A stretch of 64,000 nt of DNA from Chaetoderma sp. LZ-2023a (lineage: Eukaryota; Mollusca; Caudofoveata; Chaetodermatida; Chaetodermatidae), in contig CM067370.1 in the NCBI GenBank assembly GCA_034401795.1, forward strand, positions 103,110,028 to 103,174,027. Reading direction: 5' to 3'. The notes under the pieces are model-generated. The model did not search any database, was not told where the DNA came from, and saw only the letters and a program-made list of their open reading frames with translations. Within the stretch, counting starts at the first letter, position 1; each line of letters begins with the position of its first letter. The position numbers and the translations under genes are program-made. Positions 54,807 through 64,000 of this stretch are shown in pieces.

Positions 54807-55839
54807 TATTCCTTAAAGTAAAAATAATTTGTAATGTATGGTCTATAAGGATGAACGGGTTAACCCTAATGTAGAATATGATTTTAATTAACCCTTTCAA
54901 AATGCTGATCAAATACTATGTTTCGAAATGTTTTAATTTTGAAATGATTTTGATTGGCCGAATGTTGCAGCTTTAACATACAACCAAAAGATTAACAAAA
55001 ATGGAAATAATTATGTGGATTCCAGGTGTGAATAGTGCTAATTTGGACTCCTACACTAATATTGTGGAATGTACTGATTATATATGCATTGTATCAAGTG
55101 TAAATAAATAATTCTGCTGCATTTAAGAATCATTAAATATCAAGCATACAATGTATTGTTAGTTGTGTTTATTACAGCACCACGACCTCAACCCGTGTTC
55201 ATTACAGCCACCACCCTGTGTATGTAGGGGTGGCTTAAGGTGGAGGGTGTGATAGATATTTTGAGAATAGTTTTCAGTTATCCAAGATCGCTTAACATGG
55301 AAAATAATACTGCATGCACTCAATGTATCCCACACTTAGCCAGAGGCCACGTAGCGCCCACCTCCCCCCCCCCACCCCCCCCCAACTCTATTTCAGTCTT
55401 GATCGCAACTCAGGCTACCATAATTCATTAAATCCAGGACCAACCCACACAGCAATGCATTTGCACCAATATATTCGCGAGTATGGCTACAGCAGTGCTT
55501 TATACCTGTAGTACAAGATATGGAAGGAGCAGCACAAGGGTTCCCATTCCCATACTACGTAAGGAGTACCAGTCGGCACCAGTATTCATGTGGCATAAAA
55601 CACTATTTTAGAGCACCCGTGTATTATAAATTAACAATCTCTTCGATTTCCTATTTAACAAGTTACGCTATGTCCAACAAATAGGGACAAGAACCGCCTA
55701 AAATACATCTTATAGTGTCTAGGCGTACACGTTTTGCCGTGTATGAGCGTGGCCATTTTGGAAAAAATAGTTCCGTCATTGCGATGACGCAACAAAGTGG
55801 CCGGTCATTATCTTAGAGGTGTATTCTCGGGGTATCGGG
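54807..55839. other. No gene recognised; C-rich run
   Basis: AT-rich at first, with TTAACCCTAATG and TTAACCCTTTC motifs near 54860-54895 that may be M-type ends. A C run (CCCCCCCCCCACCCCCCCCC) lies at about 55366-55384. No gene signal. Confidence 0.35.
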
Positions 55840-55962
55840 ACGTTTAGTACGTAGGACGATTCATCCCCGAGACATTTCGTACCAGGGACGATTCATCCAG
55901 GTTGGTTCGTCCCATTTTCTAAATGGGTCGATTCGTGCCATTAGTGGGATGGTTCGTCCCTA
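55840..55962. repeat. GGGACGATTCATCC direct and inverted repeats
   Basis: GGACGATTCATCCCCGAGAC, GGGACGATTCATCCAGGTT, GGTTCGTCCCATTTTCTAAA, GGGTCGATTCGTGCC and GGATGGTTCGTCCC follow each other within about 110 bp, in a mix of orientations. Probably part of a MITE or minisatellite of its own. Confidence 0.55.
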
Positions 55963-55967
55963 TATAC

Positions 55968-56345
55968 ACCCACCGACCCACTCTCCCACCCACCCCACAC
56001 AATCATCAACCCACCCACTGACTGCCCGACCCACAGATCGACCGACCCACCCATCGACTGACCAACAGACCCAACCCCGACCGACTAACCGACCCATCCA
56101 GCGAGCGACCGACTGAGCAACCGACCCGTCCACCGACCCACCGAGGTCGGACCGACTGACCAACCAACAGAGGTCGGCCCGAACCCACCCACCCACCCAT
56201 CAACCGAGATCGGACCGACTGACCAACCAACCGACCAACTCACCGTCCCAACCATCGACTGACCAACTGACCCACCAACCGACCCAATGACCGACCGATC
56301 CACCCACCCACCCACCGACTGACCGTCCGACCCACCGGCAGAGGT
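55968..56345. repeat. ACCGACCCACC minisatellite
   Basis: Almost pure degenerate tetranucleotide repeat of ACCG, ACCC and ACTG units with longer super-units (GAGGTCGGACCGACTGACCAA at 56147, 56208 and 56341). The minus-strand ORFs rich in Gly, Trp, Ser and Val come from the repeat and are not genes. Weaker CACCCACCCA patches run on to about 56480. Confidence 0.85.
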
Positions 56346-56810
56346 CGGACTGACTAACCCACTGACCACACACCCATTAATTCACTGAATCACATAGTCA
56401 CTGAATAACTCACTTAATTTTCCACTCACCCACGCACCCGCTTCCCTGTCACCCACCCACCCTCACACACCCAACCACCCACGGATGTAAAATGAGAATA
56501 ATGAATGCAGCATAAATAATTGAATATCTTATCTAACCAACAAAACTGACGCAATCTAGATCCCTCCTTTTCTTTCCAGTTTAATTTAATCACCCCAGGG
56601 CTCGAATTTGCTCGGGACGAAATTGTCTGATATTTTCGAGGCGAAAAGTTGTGTACTACGTCATCACCGTTTTTTCAATGGCTGTTCGCTTGAAATTCGA
56701 TAAAATTTGTCAACAATGAGCTAAAAAGTTAAATAATGTGTGACATAGGACATATTTAACATGATTTAAGGTGCAAGCGAATGGATATGTGAATTATACG
56801 AAGCAATAAA
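56346..56810. other. No gene recognised
   Basis: Weak C-rich patches of the minisatellite type to 56480, then ordinary AT-rich sequence. Confidence 0.3.
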
Positions 56811-57274
56811 CCCCCACAGACACCCGCTTGTGGGTTGGTCTGTTGTTTTATTAACCACTATAAAAACATACTTACCGTTCAATCACTACTTGCTAAATCA
56901 ATTATCTGCATTTAGCTATCAGAATAAAAATTTTATGCCTGCAAACACACCTCCCCATGCCTATTCCTATTAATATGGACCCTTAACCAGGCTAATGGTT
57001 AAGTCCATCTCCAGCATAATGACAGATATAGACTGGCACCAGTCTATAATCCCTCATAGTGACACTTGTCACTAAGCGCGCTCGCGCATGCGCACTGGAG
57101 CCCAAATAGGAAACAGATTCACTTTTCTAAATTTAAGTGCTAAATATTAACGTCCAATTCTCAAATCTTACCAAGCGGGGTGGTTGAGGCCGGGTCGTAG
57201 TGATTGAATGGTAAGTATGTTTTTATAGTGGTTAATAAAACAACAGACCAACCCACAAGGGTGGTCTGTGGGGG
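56811..57274. mobile_element. Family T inverted-repeat element, copy 3
   Basis: Left end CCCCCACAGACACCCGCTTG, right end CAAGGGTGGTCTGTGGGGG, with about 79 bp inverted repeats and the 300 bp DIRS terminal-repeat sequence between. Its right end abuts DIRS-like element 3 with no base between. Confidence 0.8.
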
Positions 57275-57391
57275 ATTGTTATTACACCACAAAAACATCC
57301 ATTACCGTTCAATCACTACTTGCTAAACACGAAGATTTGGTCAGTGCCCCATTTAAACATTAGGTGGGAGGAGATTTGAGAATCAACAAAC

Positions 57392-57718
57392 AAGGATAAA
57401 AATTAAACCAATCTTATCCAAATGTTAATAACATAACATAATAGTGCATTTAGCTCAATCACACCGTGATTAGCAAATAAGGAAAACTTGAACTTACAGA
57501 AATAAATAAAAAACCAAAAGAAGACTCTCACCATTTCTCACAGACGCAGAGTCCTAACGAAAATGGTGGGAAGTGCTTGGTAAATAGTCTTCGGCTTTTT
57601 TAGTTAACAAACAAGGATAAAATTAAACCAATCTTATCCAAATGTTAATAACATAACATAATAGTGCATTTAGCTCAATCACACCGTGATTAGCAAATAA
57701 GAAAAACTTGAACTTAAA
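57392..57718. repeat. 113 bp direct duplication in the DIRS 3' region
   Basis: 57392-57505 and 57606-57718 are near-identical (AACAAACAAGGATAAAA, CCAATCTTATCCAAATG, ATAACATAACATAATAGTGC, TCACACCGTGATTAGC). Element 2 has this block only once (46273-46385). The second copy directly adjoins the RNase H linker, so the duplication and loss of the recombinase may be one event. Confidence 0.75.
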
Positions 57719-57720
57719 GA

Positions 57721-58110
57721 AATCCAGACACACAGACTAAAATTTATTGGATTTGGATGCACACAAAGACCTCTTACTTGAGATAGAAGATCCTGGGATA
57801 CTGGAAGAAGAAGATAGAAATCTAGCAGAAAATCTAGGTCTAAAAACCAAATCCTCTTTGGCCAAAAGGGAGCGATCAGAAGAATTTCGCAAACCTGATC
57901 CATGACCCTCTTCAAGACTAACTGAATCAAAATCGTTTAGAGAGAAGGCATAGGCGAACATTCCTGTCCACTACTGAGACAGAGCATCCACCACCAGGGC
58001 TTGACTGTCCGGAAAAGGAGACATGCAAGAGAAGATCTGAGCATTCAGAGAGGCCGCGAACAGATCTACTAGAGGACGATCCATAAGACTAAACCTCATT
58101 CCTCCTAAAA
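57721..58110 (-). pseudogene. DIRS-type RNase H C-terminus, fragment
   Basis: Minus frame: MDRPLVDLFAASLNAQIFSC, SPFPDSQALVVDALSQ, stop, WTGMFAYAFS, then DRSLLAKEDL in one frame and IAPFWPKRIWFLDLDFLL, LLLPVSQDLLSQ and HPNPINFSLCVWI in the next. VDLFA, VDALS-x-DW and YAF are the standard end of the DIRS RNase H domain. A TAG stands at the Asp before Trp. Upstream homology fades at about 58110, where the core RNase H and reverse transcriptase should begin. Confidence 0.8.
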
Positions 58111-59100
58111 ATGAAAAAAAAACCCACGGCAATGACTGAACGAATCGAGATTTAGAAGCCTAACAGACAATCCAACCAATGAACAGGAGCCTGGATCTAC
58201 TTTCCAATGAATAGCCTCTTCTATAGACTCCTTGGCAATCATAGAAAACAACAACCCCTCTAAAGCTAATAGCTTCTAATAAGAAGGAATAGAAGACCAT
58301 TTTGGAAGAAGAGACTACAGAGAAGGATTCTAGATCCAAGAATATCTAGACCTTTTGATAATGGCCACCCTTAAAAGAAGTGTCAAACTTACTATATGCT
58401 AAAGAGGACTGCTCATAGAAAACACATATATTACATATGCCATGATGCTCCAAACCAAAAATCCTGGGCTATATCATAATGCTTAGTCCTCACTAAAGAG
58501 TTAACTCCCGTTTATTATGGATATTTTAATAATACTGCTTACTCTAAATGGAGACAAAAAAGGGTAATATCAGTATAGCCTAACTTATTAATAATGCTAA
58601 AGACTGCAAAAACTATAGATAATTTTATTTAGAGATTTAACCAGATATTGTGGCGAAACCAAAAACCCATAGTAAGTCTATGGGAGTGCTTAGAGTCAAG
58701 ATATAGCCAAATCATGTGCCTGAGATCTACATGAACTACGAGAAACTTACTAGTGATGACCGTCATCACAATTCTATGAATAGAATACATGACACGGTCC
58801 TGATAAGAGAACTATGGCAAACATTAGACTATCTAATTTAAAAATCATATAATAATGGAGGAGATTTAATAAAAAAATTGTATTGAATACATCAAAGGTT
58901 GCCTAGCCGCTCGGGCTTGCTGATAAATTAGATATCCTAAACAATTCGATATTTATGCCAAGAGGCAGAAAACATAAAAGATTTTAATAAATTTATTGAT
59001 TCTTATATTTATAGTCTTAGCATCAATAATTTCATCTTTGTAATAACAAATGACATTGTGTTAGAAATCCCAATAAAAGGAAAGATTGAACACTGATACT
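58111..59100. other. DIRS element 3 interior, no coding signal
   Basis: AT-rich, stop-rich in all frames. An EAIHWKVDPGS-like minus-strand phrase near 58200 may be an RNase H remnant. Polymerase motifs were not found. Confidence 0.4.
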
Positions 59101-59204
59101 AGATATTAACTGATTGAATACTAAATTTTGCAGACGACATATTACAACTGTAATATCTCTGGACTTGCAAAGATTTTGAAAACATTTTGACCGAAAATAG
59201 TTGG

Positions 59205-59465
59205 TGGATGCTTAAATCCAAAGATTCTCGGCCGCTCTTCCCCCCTCCAGCGCAACCTCCACCCCCACTCAAACCGGCCCGCCGCCAGCCCCCAGACAAC
59301 AACTTCAATGAGCAAAAACCCAAGACCCACCGAATAGTCCGGGAATAATCCGACCGAAAATTGCCGGTGGCATCACCAACAACCCTCAGCCAAACTGTCC
59401 CCAAAATACCCAGCAAATCCCGAGCCCCCCCCCCCCTGAAACCACCGTCCAAAGGCCCGCAGTAA
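59205..59465. other. C-rich island inside DIRS element 3
   Basis: Abruptly GC-rich on an AT-rich background: CCGCTCTTCCCCCCTCCAGC, GGCCCGCCGCCAGCCCCC, a 13-14 base C run near 59428 and CCGAAAATTGCCGGTGG. A minus-strand ORF (59099-59452, 117 codons) covers it with Gly-rich segments, but no family fits. It has no counterpart in element 2. Confidence 0.45.
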
Positions 59466-60184
59466 CCCAGTCAAAATAGAGCAAAGATTACGCTATAAAA
59501 AGGAAAACAAACAAAAATCTGGAAAAAATGAAAACAAAACGAACTCACCGAAACTACATGTATGTCAACGCAGAAGAAGAATTCGACTCATATTCCTCCT
59601 TCCTGCCCCTTATCCGATTGATTATCTTTTCTAAGCGAATAATGTACTTGTAGACATTAATCCTGTACTCATAATGATCCTATGAAACCTTTACTGAATC
59701 TAATTCATTTTCAGCGACTGACCAAATTATACTACGATTTACGTAAGAATCAGGGTTATCCCATCCACAAATAAACTCCCGTTGGTTAAATAAATATGCT
59801 AACCTGTCGACATAAGAGGTAAAAGGAGCGAGAAAAAAGGCTGAATGGCCCGAAGACAACTGGCCATCTAAAGTTGGATTAAAGCAAAAATCGTATCTCG
59901 AAATAATGCGTAGAATACAAACTGACTTATCGGCTGATGAAATGCGCATATAAAATAATCTGCAGCAAAATCCCATACAGTAACCAGTCAGAAGTCTTTA
60001 ATTACGTTGAAAATTGTCACTGATAAACGAATAAATGTCTGAATAGACTACAATTCCAAGAGAGACTACAATACTGGCAATGACTCGGTATGAATATTTT
60101 CAACCATTAAACATTCCCAATATTAAACAAATAAGTAAATAAGACTAATTCTTAGGCAAGAAGATGACTAGATTCTAGGAAAGC

Positions 60185-60700
60185 GGATGTGGAAAAAAGG
60201 AAACAGAAATGCATAAACCGGAAGTATACTACCGGAAACTGATCAAAATCCTACAACCCGGATGTACAGAATTACCGGAAGAGGAAGCTGAAAAATCGGA
60301 AATGGATGAACAATGCAATGCCGGGTAAAACCGGAAATGACCCTATCCCTCCCTGGCTTTACGAAATCCGGATTTGGAAAAAAGGAAACGGAAATGCATA
60401 GAACCAGAAGTAGACTACCGGAAACTGATCAAAATCCTACAACCCGGATGTACAGAATTACCGGAAGCGGAAGCTGAAAAACCGGAAATGGATGAACAAT
60501 GCAATGCCTGGTAAAACCGGAAATGACCCTATCCCCGGCTGTACGAAATCCGGATGTGGAAAAAAGGAAACGGAAATGCATAAAACCGGAAGTAGACTAC
60601 CGGAAACTGATCAAGATCCTACAACCCGGATGTACAGAATAACCGGAAGAGGAAGCTGAAAAACCGGAACCGGAAATTGATGAACAATGCAATGCCGGGT
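60185..60700. repeat. About 182 bp tandem repeat in DIRS element 3
   Basis: GGAAAAAAGGAAACGGAAATGC starts units at 60191, 60376 and 60558 (periods 185 and 182), each with ACCGGAAGTAGACTACCGG, CAACCCGGATGTACAGAAT and GGATGAACAATGCAATGCC boxes. Element 2 has a single copy of the unit (about 49130-49260). Neither period is a multiple of three, so the expansion does not preserve a reading frame. Confidence 0.85.
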
Positions 60701-61044
60701 CCAACAGACCCGGATATGCATTCTTCCGGAAGCGCTCATGAAACCGGAAACGGAACTAGGAACCAGATCTTGAAGACCTGGATGTCCTACAAAAAAGGAA
60801 GTTATACCGGAAACGGACGGAACGGAAGTAATAACCGGATCTTGAAGACCTGGATTTCCTACAAAACCGGAAGTCCTACCGGAAACGGACGCAACCGAAG
60901 AAAGAACCAGATCCTGACGAGCCGGATGTCTTGCTAAACCGGAAATTAAAACGGTATCTGATGGAGCGGAAGATGCGAAAAAAGGAAATAAACCTGAATC
61001 CAGAGGACCCGAGTCCACCAAAACGGAACCGGAAGAACTAGCAA
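60700..61044 (-). pseudogene. DIRS-like gag, 72 bp repeat part
   Basis: GATCTTGAAGACC boxes at 60766, 60838 and 60910 are exactly 72 bp apart. On the minus strand the frame stays open across them (188-codon ORF 60611-61177) and encodes 24-residue units of the SVSGRTSGFVGNPGLQDPV type, Ser/Gly/Thr/Val-rich. Upstream lies VDSGPLDSGLF. The hAT element at 61045 cuts the frame. Confidence 0.65.
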
Positions 61045-61492
61045 CAGGGACCGACCTGGCCACTCGCCAAGTAGCCATTTGCGAATAAAAGTTCAATTTG
61101 GCGAGTGAAAATTGATGTTGGCGAAAATTTTGGCGATGGCAATTTTTGCCAATTTTGATTAACCTGATCCGTCTCAACAGGTGTGCATAAAATCCATAAA
61201 TTTTACCGCTTAGAACGGTTTATATAAGCTGAAGTGTGAAATAAAATGATACAAGGATTTAAATATCATTGTTTTATTATATAATACAACAAAACTCCCC
61301 ACTTCACTCCACTTGTACACACCAACCTGTGAATTAAGCACATAAGAATTAACAGAAGAAAGACATTTCAGTCCGCTTTAATTTCAAAATATTCATGAAT
61401 ATGGCTGGCTAATCAAGTCAAGATTTGGCTAATGAAAATTCCATTTGGCTAATTTGTTGGCTAATGCTTTGGCTAAGCCAGGTCTGTCCCTG
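61045..61492. mobile_element. Non-autonomous hAT element in DIRS gag
   Basis: Ends CAGGGACCGACCTGGCC and the inverse of CAGGGACAGACCTGGCT. AGCAA directly flanks both sides (61040-61044, 61493-61497). Element 2 shows the uninterrupted site (AACTAGCAAGGCTAG, about 49808). Subterminal GGCGA/TTGGCTAAT repeats. No transposase. Confidence 0.8.
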
Positions 61493-61534
61493 AGCAAGAC
61501 TAGGATTCTTGGCAATGGGCGATCTACAAAATAC

Positions 61535-62010
61535 CTTGACGACCGGTATAAACGAAAAATTGGCATTAGCATAAGGTCTAGCCTTATGGACGTCAGCTTC
61601 AGCCTCTGCCACCACTGCTTGTGGGTTATGCCCTTCACCCTCAAGTGGGTTTGACCCGGTGCACTACACGAGCCAACCTTCGAGAGCTTGGTCGCTCTAG
61701 ACTTTGCTAAAGAAACTTATTAACCTGCATCGAGGTTAGAGGGAACGGTTTCCCCCATTAGCAGGTTTCTTTCTTGACGACCGGAAAATTGAAAATTGGC
61801 ATTAGCATAAGGTCTAGCCGTATGGACGTCAGCTTCAGCCTCCGCCACCACTGCTTGTGGGTTATGCCCGTCACCCTCAAGTCTTAAGTGGGTTTGACCC
61901 GGTGCACTACACGAGCCCACCTTCGAGAGCTTGGTCGCTCTAGACTTTTGCTAAGGAAACTTATTAACCTGCATAGATTAGAGGGATTGGTTTCCCCCAT
62001 TTGCGGGAAC
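61535..62010 (-). repeat. 238 bp tandem duplication in the gag region
   Basis: CTTGACGACCGG recurs at 61535 and 61773, followed each time by ATTGGCATTAGCATAAGGTC, GCCACCACTGCTTGTGGGTT and TCGAGAGCTTGGTCGCTC. In minus frames each copy encodes a GQTHLRLEGDGHNPQAVV-like segment. 238 is not a multiple of three, so one copy is out of frame. Confidence 0.8.
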
Positions 62011-62540
62011 GCCCGCTAGTCCTCGGACTATCGTCACAACTGGAAGAAACACCCTGTTTCTTAGTTTCCTTAAATAAGCAGATATCCATTTGTCCAGAGA
62101 TTTAATCAAGACCGACACGAATGACTCAAATCTCGCAATAGAACTAGTACGGCATCTGAATTCGGCGAAGAGATTCCCCCTCCGTAACGACCGGTATGAG
62201 GGTACAAAAAAAGGACATTTCACACAGACATGTCCGGCAAATTCAGCTGAGTGATAGAGATCACAAATCGATGACGTACATTAAATCCTATCTGACGATT
62301 TACCAGACTCCTAAAACGAAAAAAGCGTAACAATGATAGCTACCGCTTAGAAATCGTAAAAAGGAGACTAGAAACATAAAACGCACTTCTAAAAAAGGCA
62401 AAAAATTCAAATTAGAAATCAAAATCCCTACCGACAAGAAAACAAACTTACATAGGAATAAATGAAAATCTTTGTCGAACACTAGATAATGATGATGATG
62501 ATATAGTAATTAGGTTACCACGAAACGAGAATTTGATCTT
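62011..62540 (-). pseudogene. DIRS-like gag N-terminus and leader, element 3
   Basis: SSIARFESFVSVLIKSLDK (about 62150-62080) matches ARFESFAAVLTKSLEER of element 2. Upstream lies the GATGATGATGATA box and GGTTACCACGAAAC leader motif (62490-62530). Frames are broken. Confidence 0.6.
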
Positions 62541-62734
62541 TCACGAAAACCGGTAACAATATGAACATAGTTATAAAATACAATATAACCACTAATAAAC
62601 TTCCTAAACAAAACTTAGGGAGGATTGAATTCATATTAGGCATATTCCTTGGTAATATAAAAGACAATAGTGTAGCTGACACAGCGCAAAGCATAAAAAA
62701 CCTTAGAGAATATTTTAGCAGTAGTTCTGCTTGC

Positions 62735-63026
62735 AGAATAATTGAAAAGTGAATCTGTTTCCTATTTGGACTCCAGTGCGCATGCGTGAGCGTGCTTAGT
62801 GACAAGCGTCACTATGAGGGATTATAGACTGGTGCCAGTCTATATCTGTCATTATGCTGGAGATGGACTTAACCATTAGCCTGGTTATGGGTCCATATTA
62901 ATAGGAATAGGCATGGGGAGGTGTGTTTGCAGGCATAAAATTTTCTTCTGATAGCTAAATGCAGATAATTGATTTAGCAAGTAGTGATTGAACGGTAATG
63001 GATGTTTTTGTGGTGTAATAACAACC
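62735..63026 (-). repeat. Terminal repeat of DIRS-like element 3
   Basis: TGCAGAATAATTGAAAAGTG, TGCGCATGCGTGAGCGTGC, GACTGGTGCCAGTC, GGGGAGGTGTGTTTGCAGGC, TAGCAAGTAGTGATTGAACGG, GTGGTGTAATAACAACC. Inverted relative to the middle of 56811-57274. Confidence 0.85.
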
Positions 63027-63479
63027 GGGGTTTGTGTCGAATATTGTAGCTAAGGTCGATTAAGAGGCGCGCTACCAAGCGGTGGCGGAGTTCTCCAACT
63101 TTTGAACATACTAATTGCTCTGATTCTCCCCGGCCCGTCAGTCTGCAGGGAATATTTTGTTGGGAAAAAATTGCGTAGCAGTCACTGCTAAACAAATCGA
63201 ATAATGCATAGCAGTTCATAGCACTTGCATAGCAAACAAACTGTTGAAACTGGTTGGTGTCCCAACGGGGAAACCTTTCAAAACATGTTTGCATGATCAA
63301 AAACAGCTTTTTTCGTCTACACACGCTATGAGCAAGTGAATCCGAAAACAACCGAAAAGCATAATTTTCCGATTTCGCAAAACGTTTTCCTATGGAATGC
63401 ATAACATATGTCAGATTCAGAATATGCATGTACTGGCTCTGGCCAAGGTCAGGGAGTTCAGGAAACCTAAAATAATACG
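63027..63479 (-). other. Long ORF of unknown status beside the DIRS end
   Basis: A 191-codon minus-strand frame runs from 63549 to 62974, ending inside the DIRS terminal repeat and starting inside the family B core. The middle is normally complex (RFAKSENYAFRLFSDSL, VCRRKKLFLIMQTC) and has several CATAGCA repeats on the plus strand. No domain is recognised and both ends lie in repeats, so I do not call a gene. Confidence 0.3.
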
Positions 63480-63615
63480 TATTGGCAGATTTGGCAATTA
63501 CATTGATTGGAAGCTGTTGCTGCTTAAGGCAGCAATACATCCCAGTCAAATTATTTTCAAAAAAATCATTAATGTACCTCCCATGAATACTGTGATTTCA
63601 TTGACTAGGGTTAAC
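63480..63615. mobile_element. Family B fragment
   Basis: GGAAGCTGTTGCTGCTTAAGGCAGC loop region and CCCAGTCAAATTATTTTCAAA arm, ending near GGGTTAAC. The left arm is lost. Confidence 0.5.
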
Positions 63616-63721
63616 ATATATTTTGTAACTTGCCAATCTACATCACAAATCCCTTTGAACTGGTAGGCTAAACAAAGTACACATCATTCAATACAATGTA
63701 AGAAGGCTGAATAGTGTTAGT

Positions 63722-63856
63722 GCTTAACTGGAAGCTGTTGCAGGCTATGGCAGCTGTGAGCAACAGGTCCCCCTTAAAAATGTGCAACATATTCAACAGC
63801 TTATTAAGATGAAATTGAGGTTCTGTGATACTATGACTTCAGTTGAAAGAGTTAAC
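63722..63856. mobile_element. Family B fragment
   Basis: TTAACTGGAAGCTGTTGCAG, GGCTATGGCAGCTGTGAGC, CAACATATTCAACAGCTTA and GAAAGAGTTAAC. Decayed relative of 38662-38867 with possible TTAA ends. Confidence 0.5.
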
Positions 63857-64000
63857 ACTTTTTATTTAAAAATTACTAGTTGTTTTCTCCGGCTTAAATA
63901 GTGAATGATAAAAAGTTTTACTGTGATCAGCGTGTTTCCGTCAGGCATATCCAACTGTATGATCATTTTATTTTATTATTGTAAGCGCTTAGAGCACGCA
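63857..64000. other. No feature
   Basis: Short AT-rich end of the window. Confidence 0.3.

Larger units (their letters stand above)
57275..63026 (-). mobile_element. DIRS-like element 3, 5.75 kb
   Basis: Bounded by ATTGTTATTACACCACAAAA plus CATCCATTACCGTTCAATCAC on the left and the inverse on the right. The right terminal repeat is about 290 bp (62735-63026); the left is only about 53 bp. Reading minus: terminal repeat, leader with the CGAAAACCGGTAAC box, gag-like region with repeats, an unidentified 59560-59990 segment shared with element 2, then RNase H C-terminus and the 3' end. The recombinase is deleted: sequence jumps from the RNase H linker to the 3' non-coding block at about 57720. 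Confidence 0.75.

Noticed and set aside
55960..56369. Gly/Trp/Ser-rich ORFs of 74-94 codons on the minus strand
   Set aside because: They derive from the ACCGACCCACC minisatellite, which leaves several frames open at once.
1..64000. tRNA, rRNA or other structured RNA genes
   Set aside because: No B-box-like GGTTCGANNCC with a matching A box and no recognisable ribosomal segment were seen by eye; a tRNAscan or Rfam search would be needed to exclude them.

Overview
The window looks like repeat-dominated nuclear DNA from a marine invertebrate, most likely a bivalve mollusc. The reasons are the long interspersed repeat that starts ACAAGAGGCCCAAGGGGCC and ends GCCAGGTGAGCTAA with many AAGATGGCCRCC motifs inside, the mix of Penelope, DIRS, hAT, piggyBac-like and LINE sequences, and the AT-rich background with no operon-like gene packing. 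The species cannot be told from sequence alone. I found no convincing exon series of a conserved host gene. The best intact ORF is a 215-residue two-finger C2H2 protein at 5508-6155 on the minus strand.

1-6.8 kb: AT-rich DNA, a 1.8 kb interspersed repeat (family A), decayed tandem repeats, then a Penelope-associated locus. That locus holds a minisatellite, a candidate hammerhead ribozyme, the zinc-finger ORF, a CRE-like palindrome and a decayed GIY-YIG endonuclease fragment. 7-32 kb: a mosaic of family A copies, a very common palindromic element ending in TTAA (family M), a second TTAA element (E), a third palindromic family (B), several non-autonomous hAT elements with readable 8 bp target duplications, a fold-back element (F), and two decayed LINE fragments. 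At 26.2-29.3 kb three elements are nested (hAT inside A inside M).

32.7-34.7 kb: a short, internally deleted DIRS-like element on the plus strand. 35-45 kb: decayed LINEs, TTAA and hAT MITEs, and the second, inverted F copy. 45.2-63.0 kb: two large DIRS-like elements on the minus strand (46.16-54.57 and 57.28-63.03 kb). Each abuts small inverted-repeat elements (family T) that share about 300 bp with the DIRS terminal repeat. The first keeps a decayed tyrosine recombinase with the HDVR box and catalytic Tyr context, and has a LINE with a perfect 13 bp target duplication and a hAT transposon inserted in it. The second keeps the end of the reverse transcriptase/RNase H region but has lost the recombinase. 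Both have a gag-like region carrying a 72 bp (24-codon) coding minisatellite.

The mobile elements do not form a pathway, but their nesting gives a relative order of insertion. None of the recognisable element proteins is intact, so the large elements look non-autonomous or dead.
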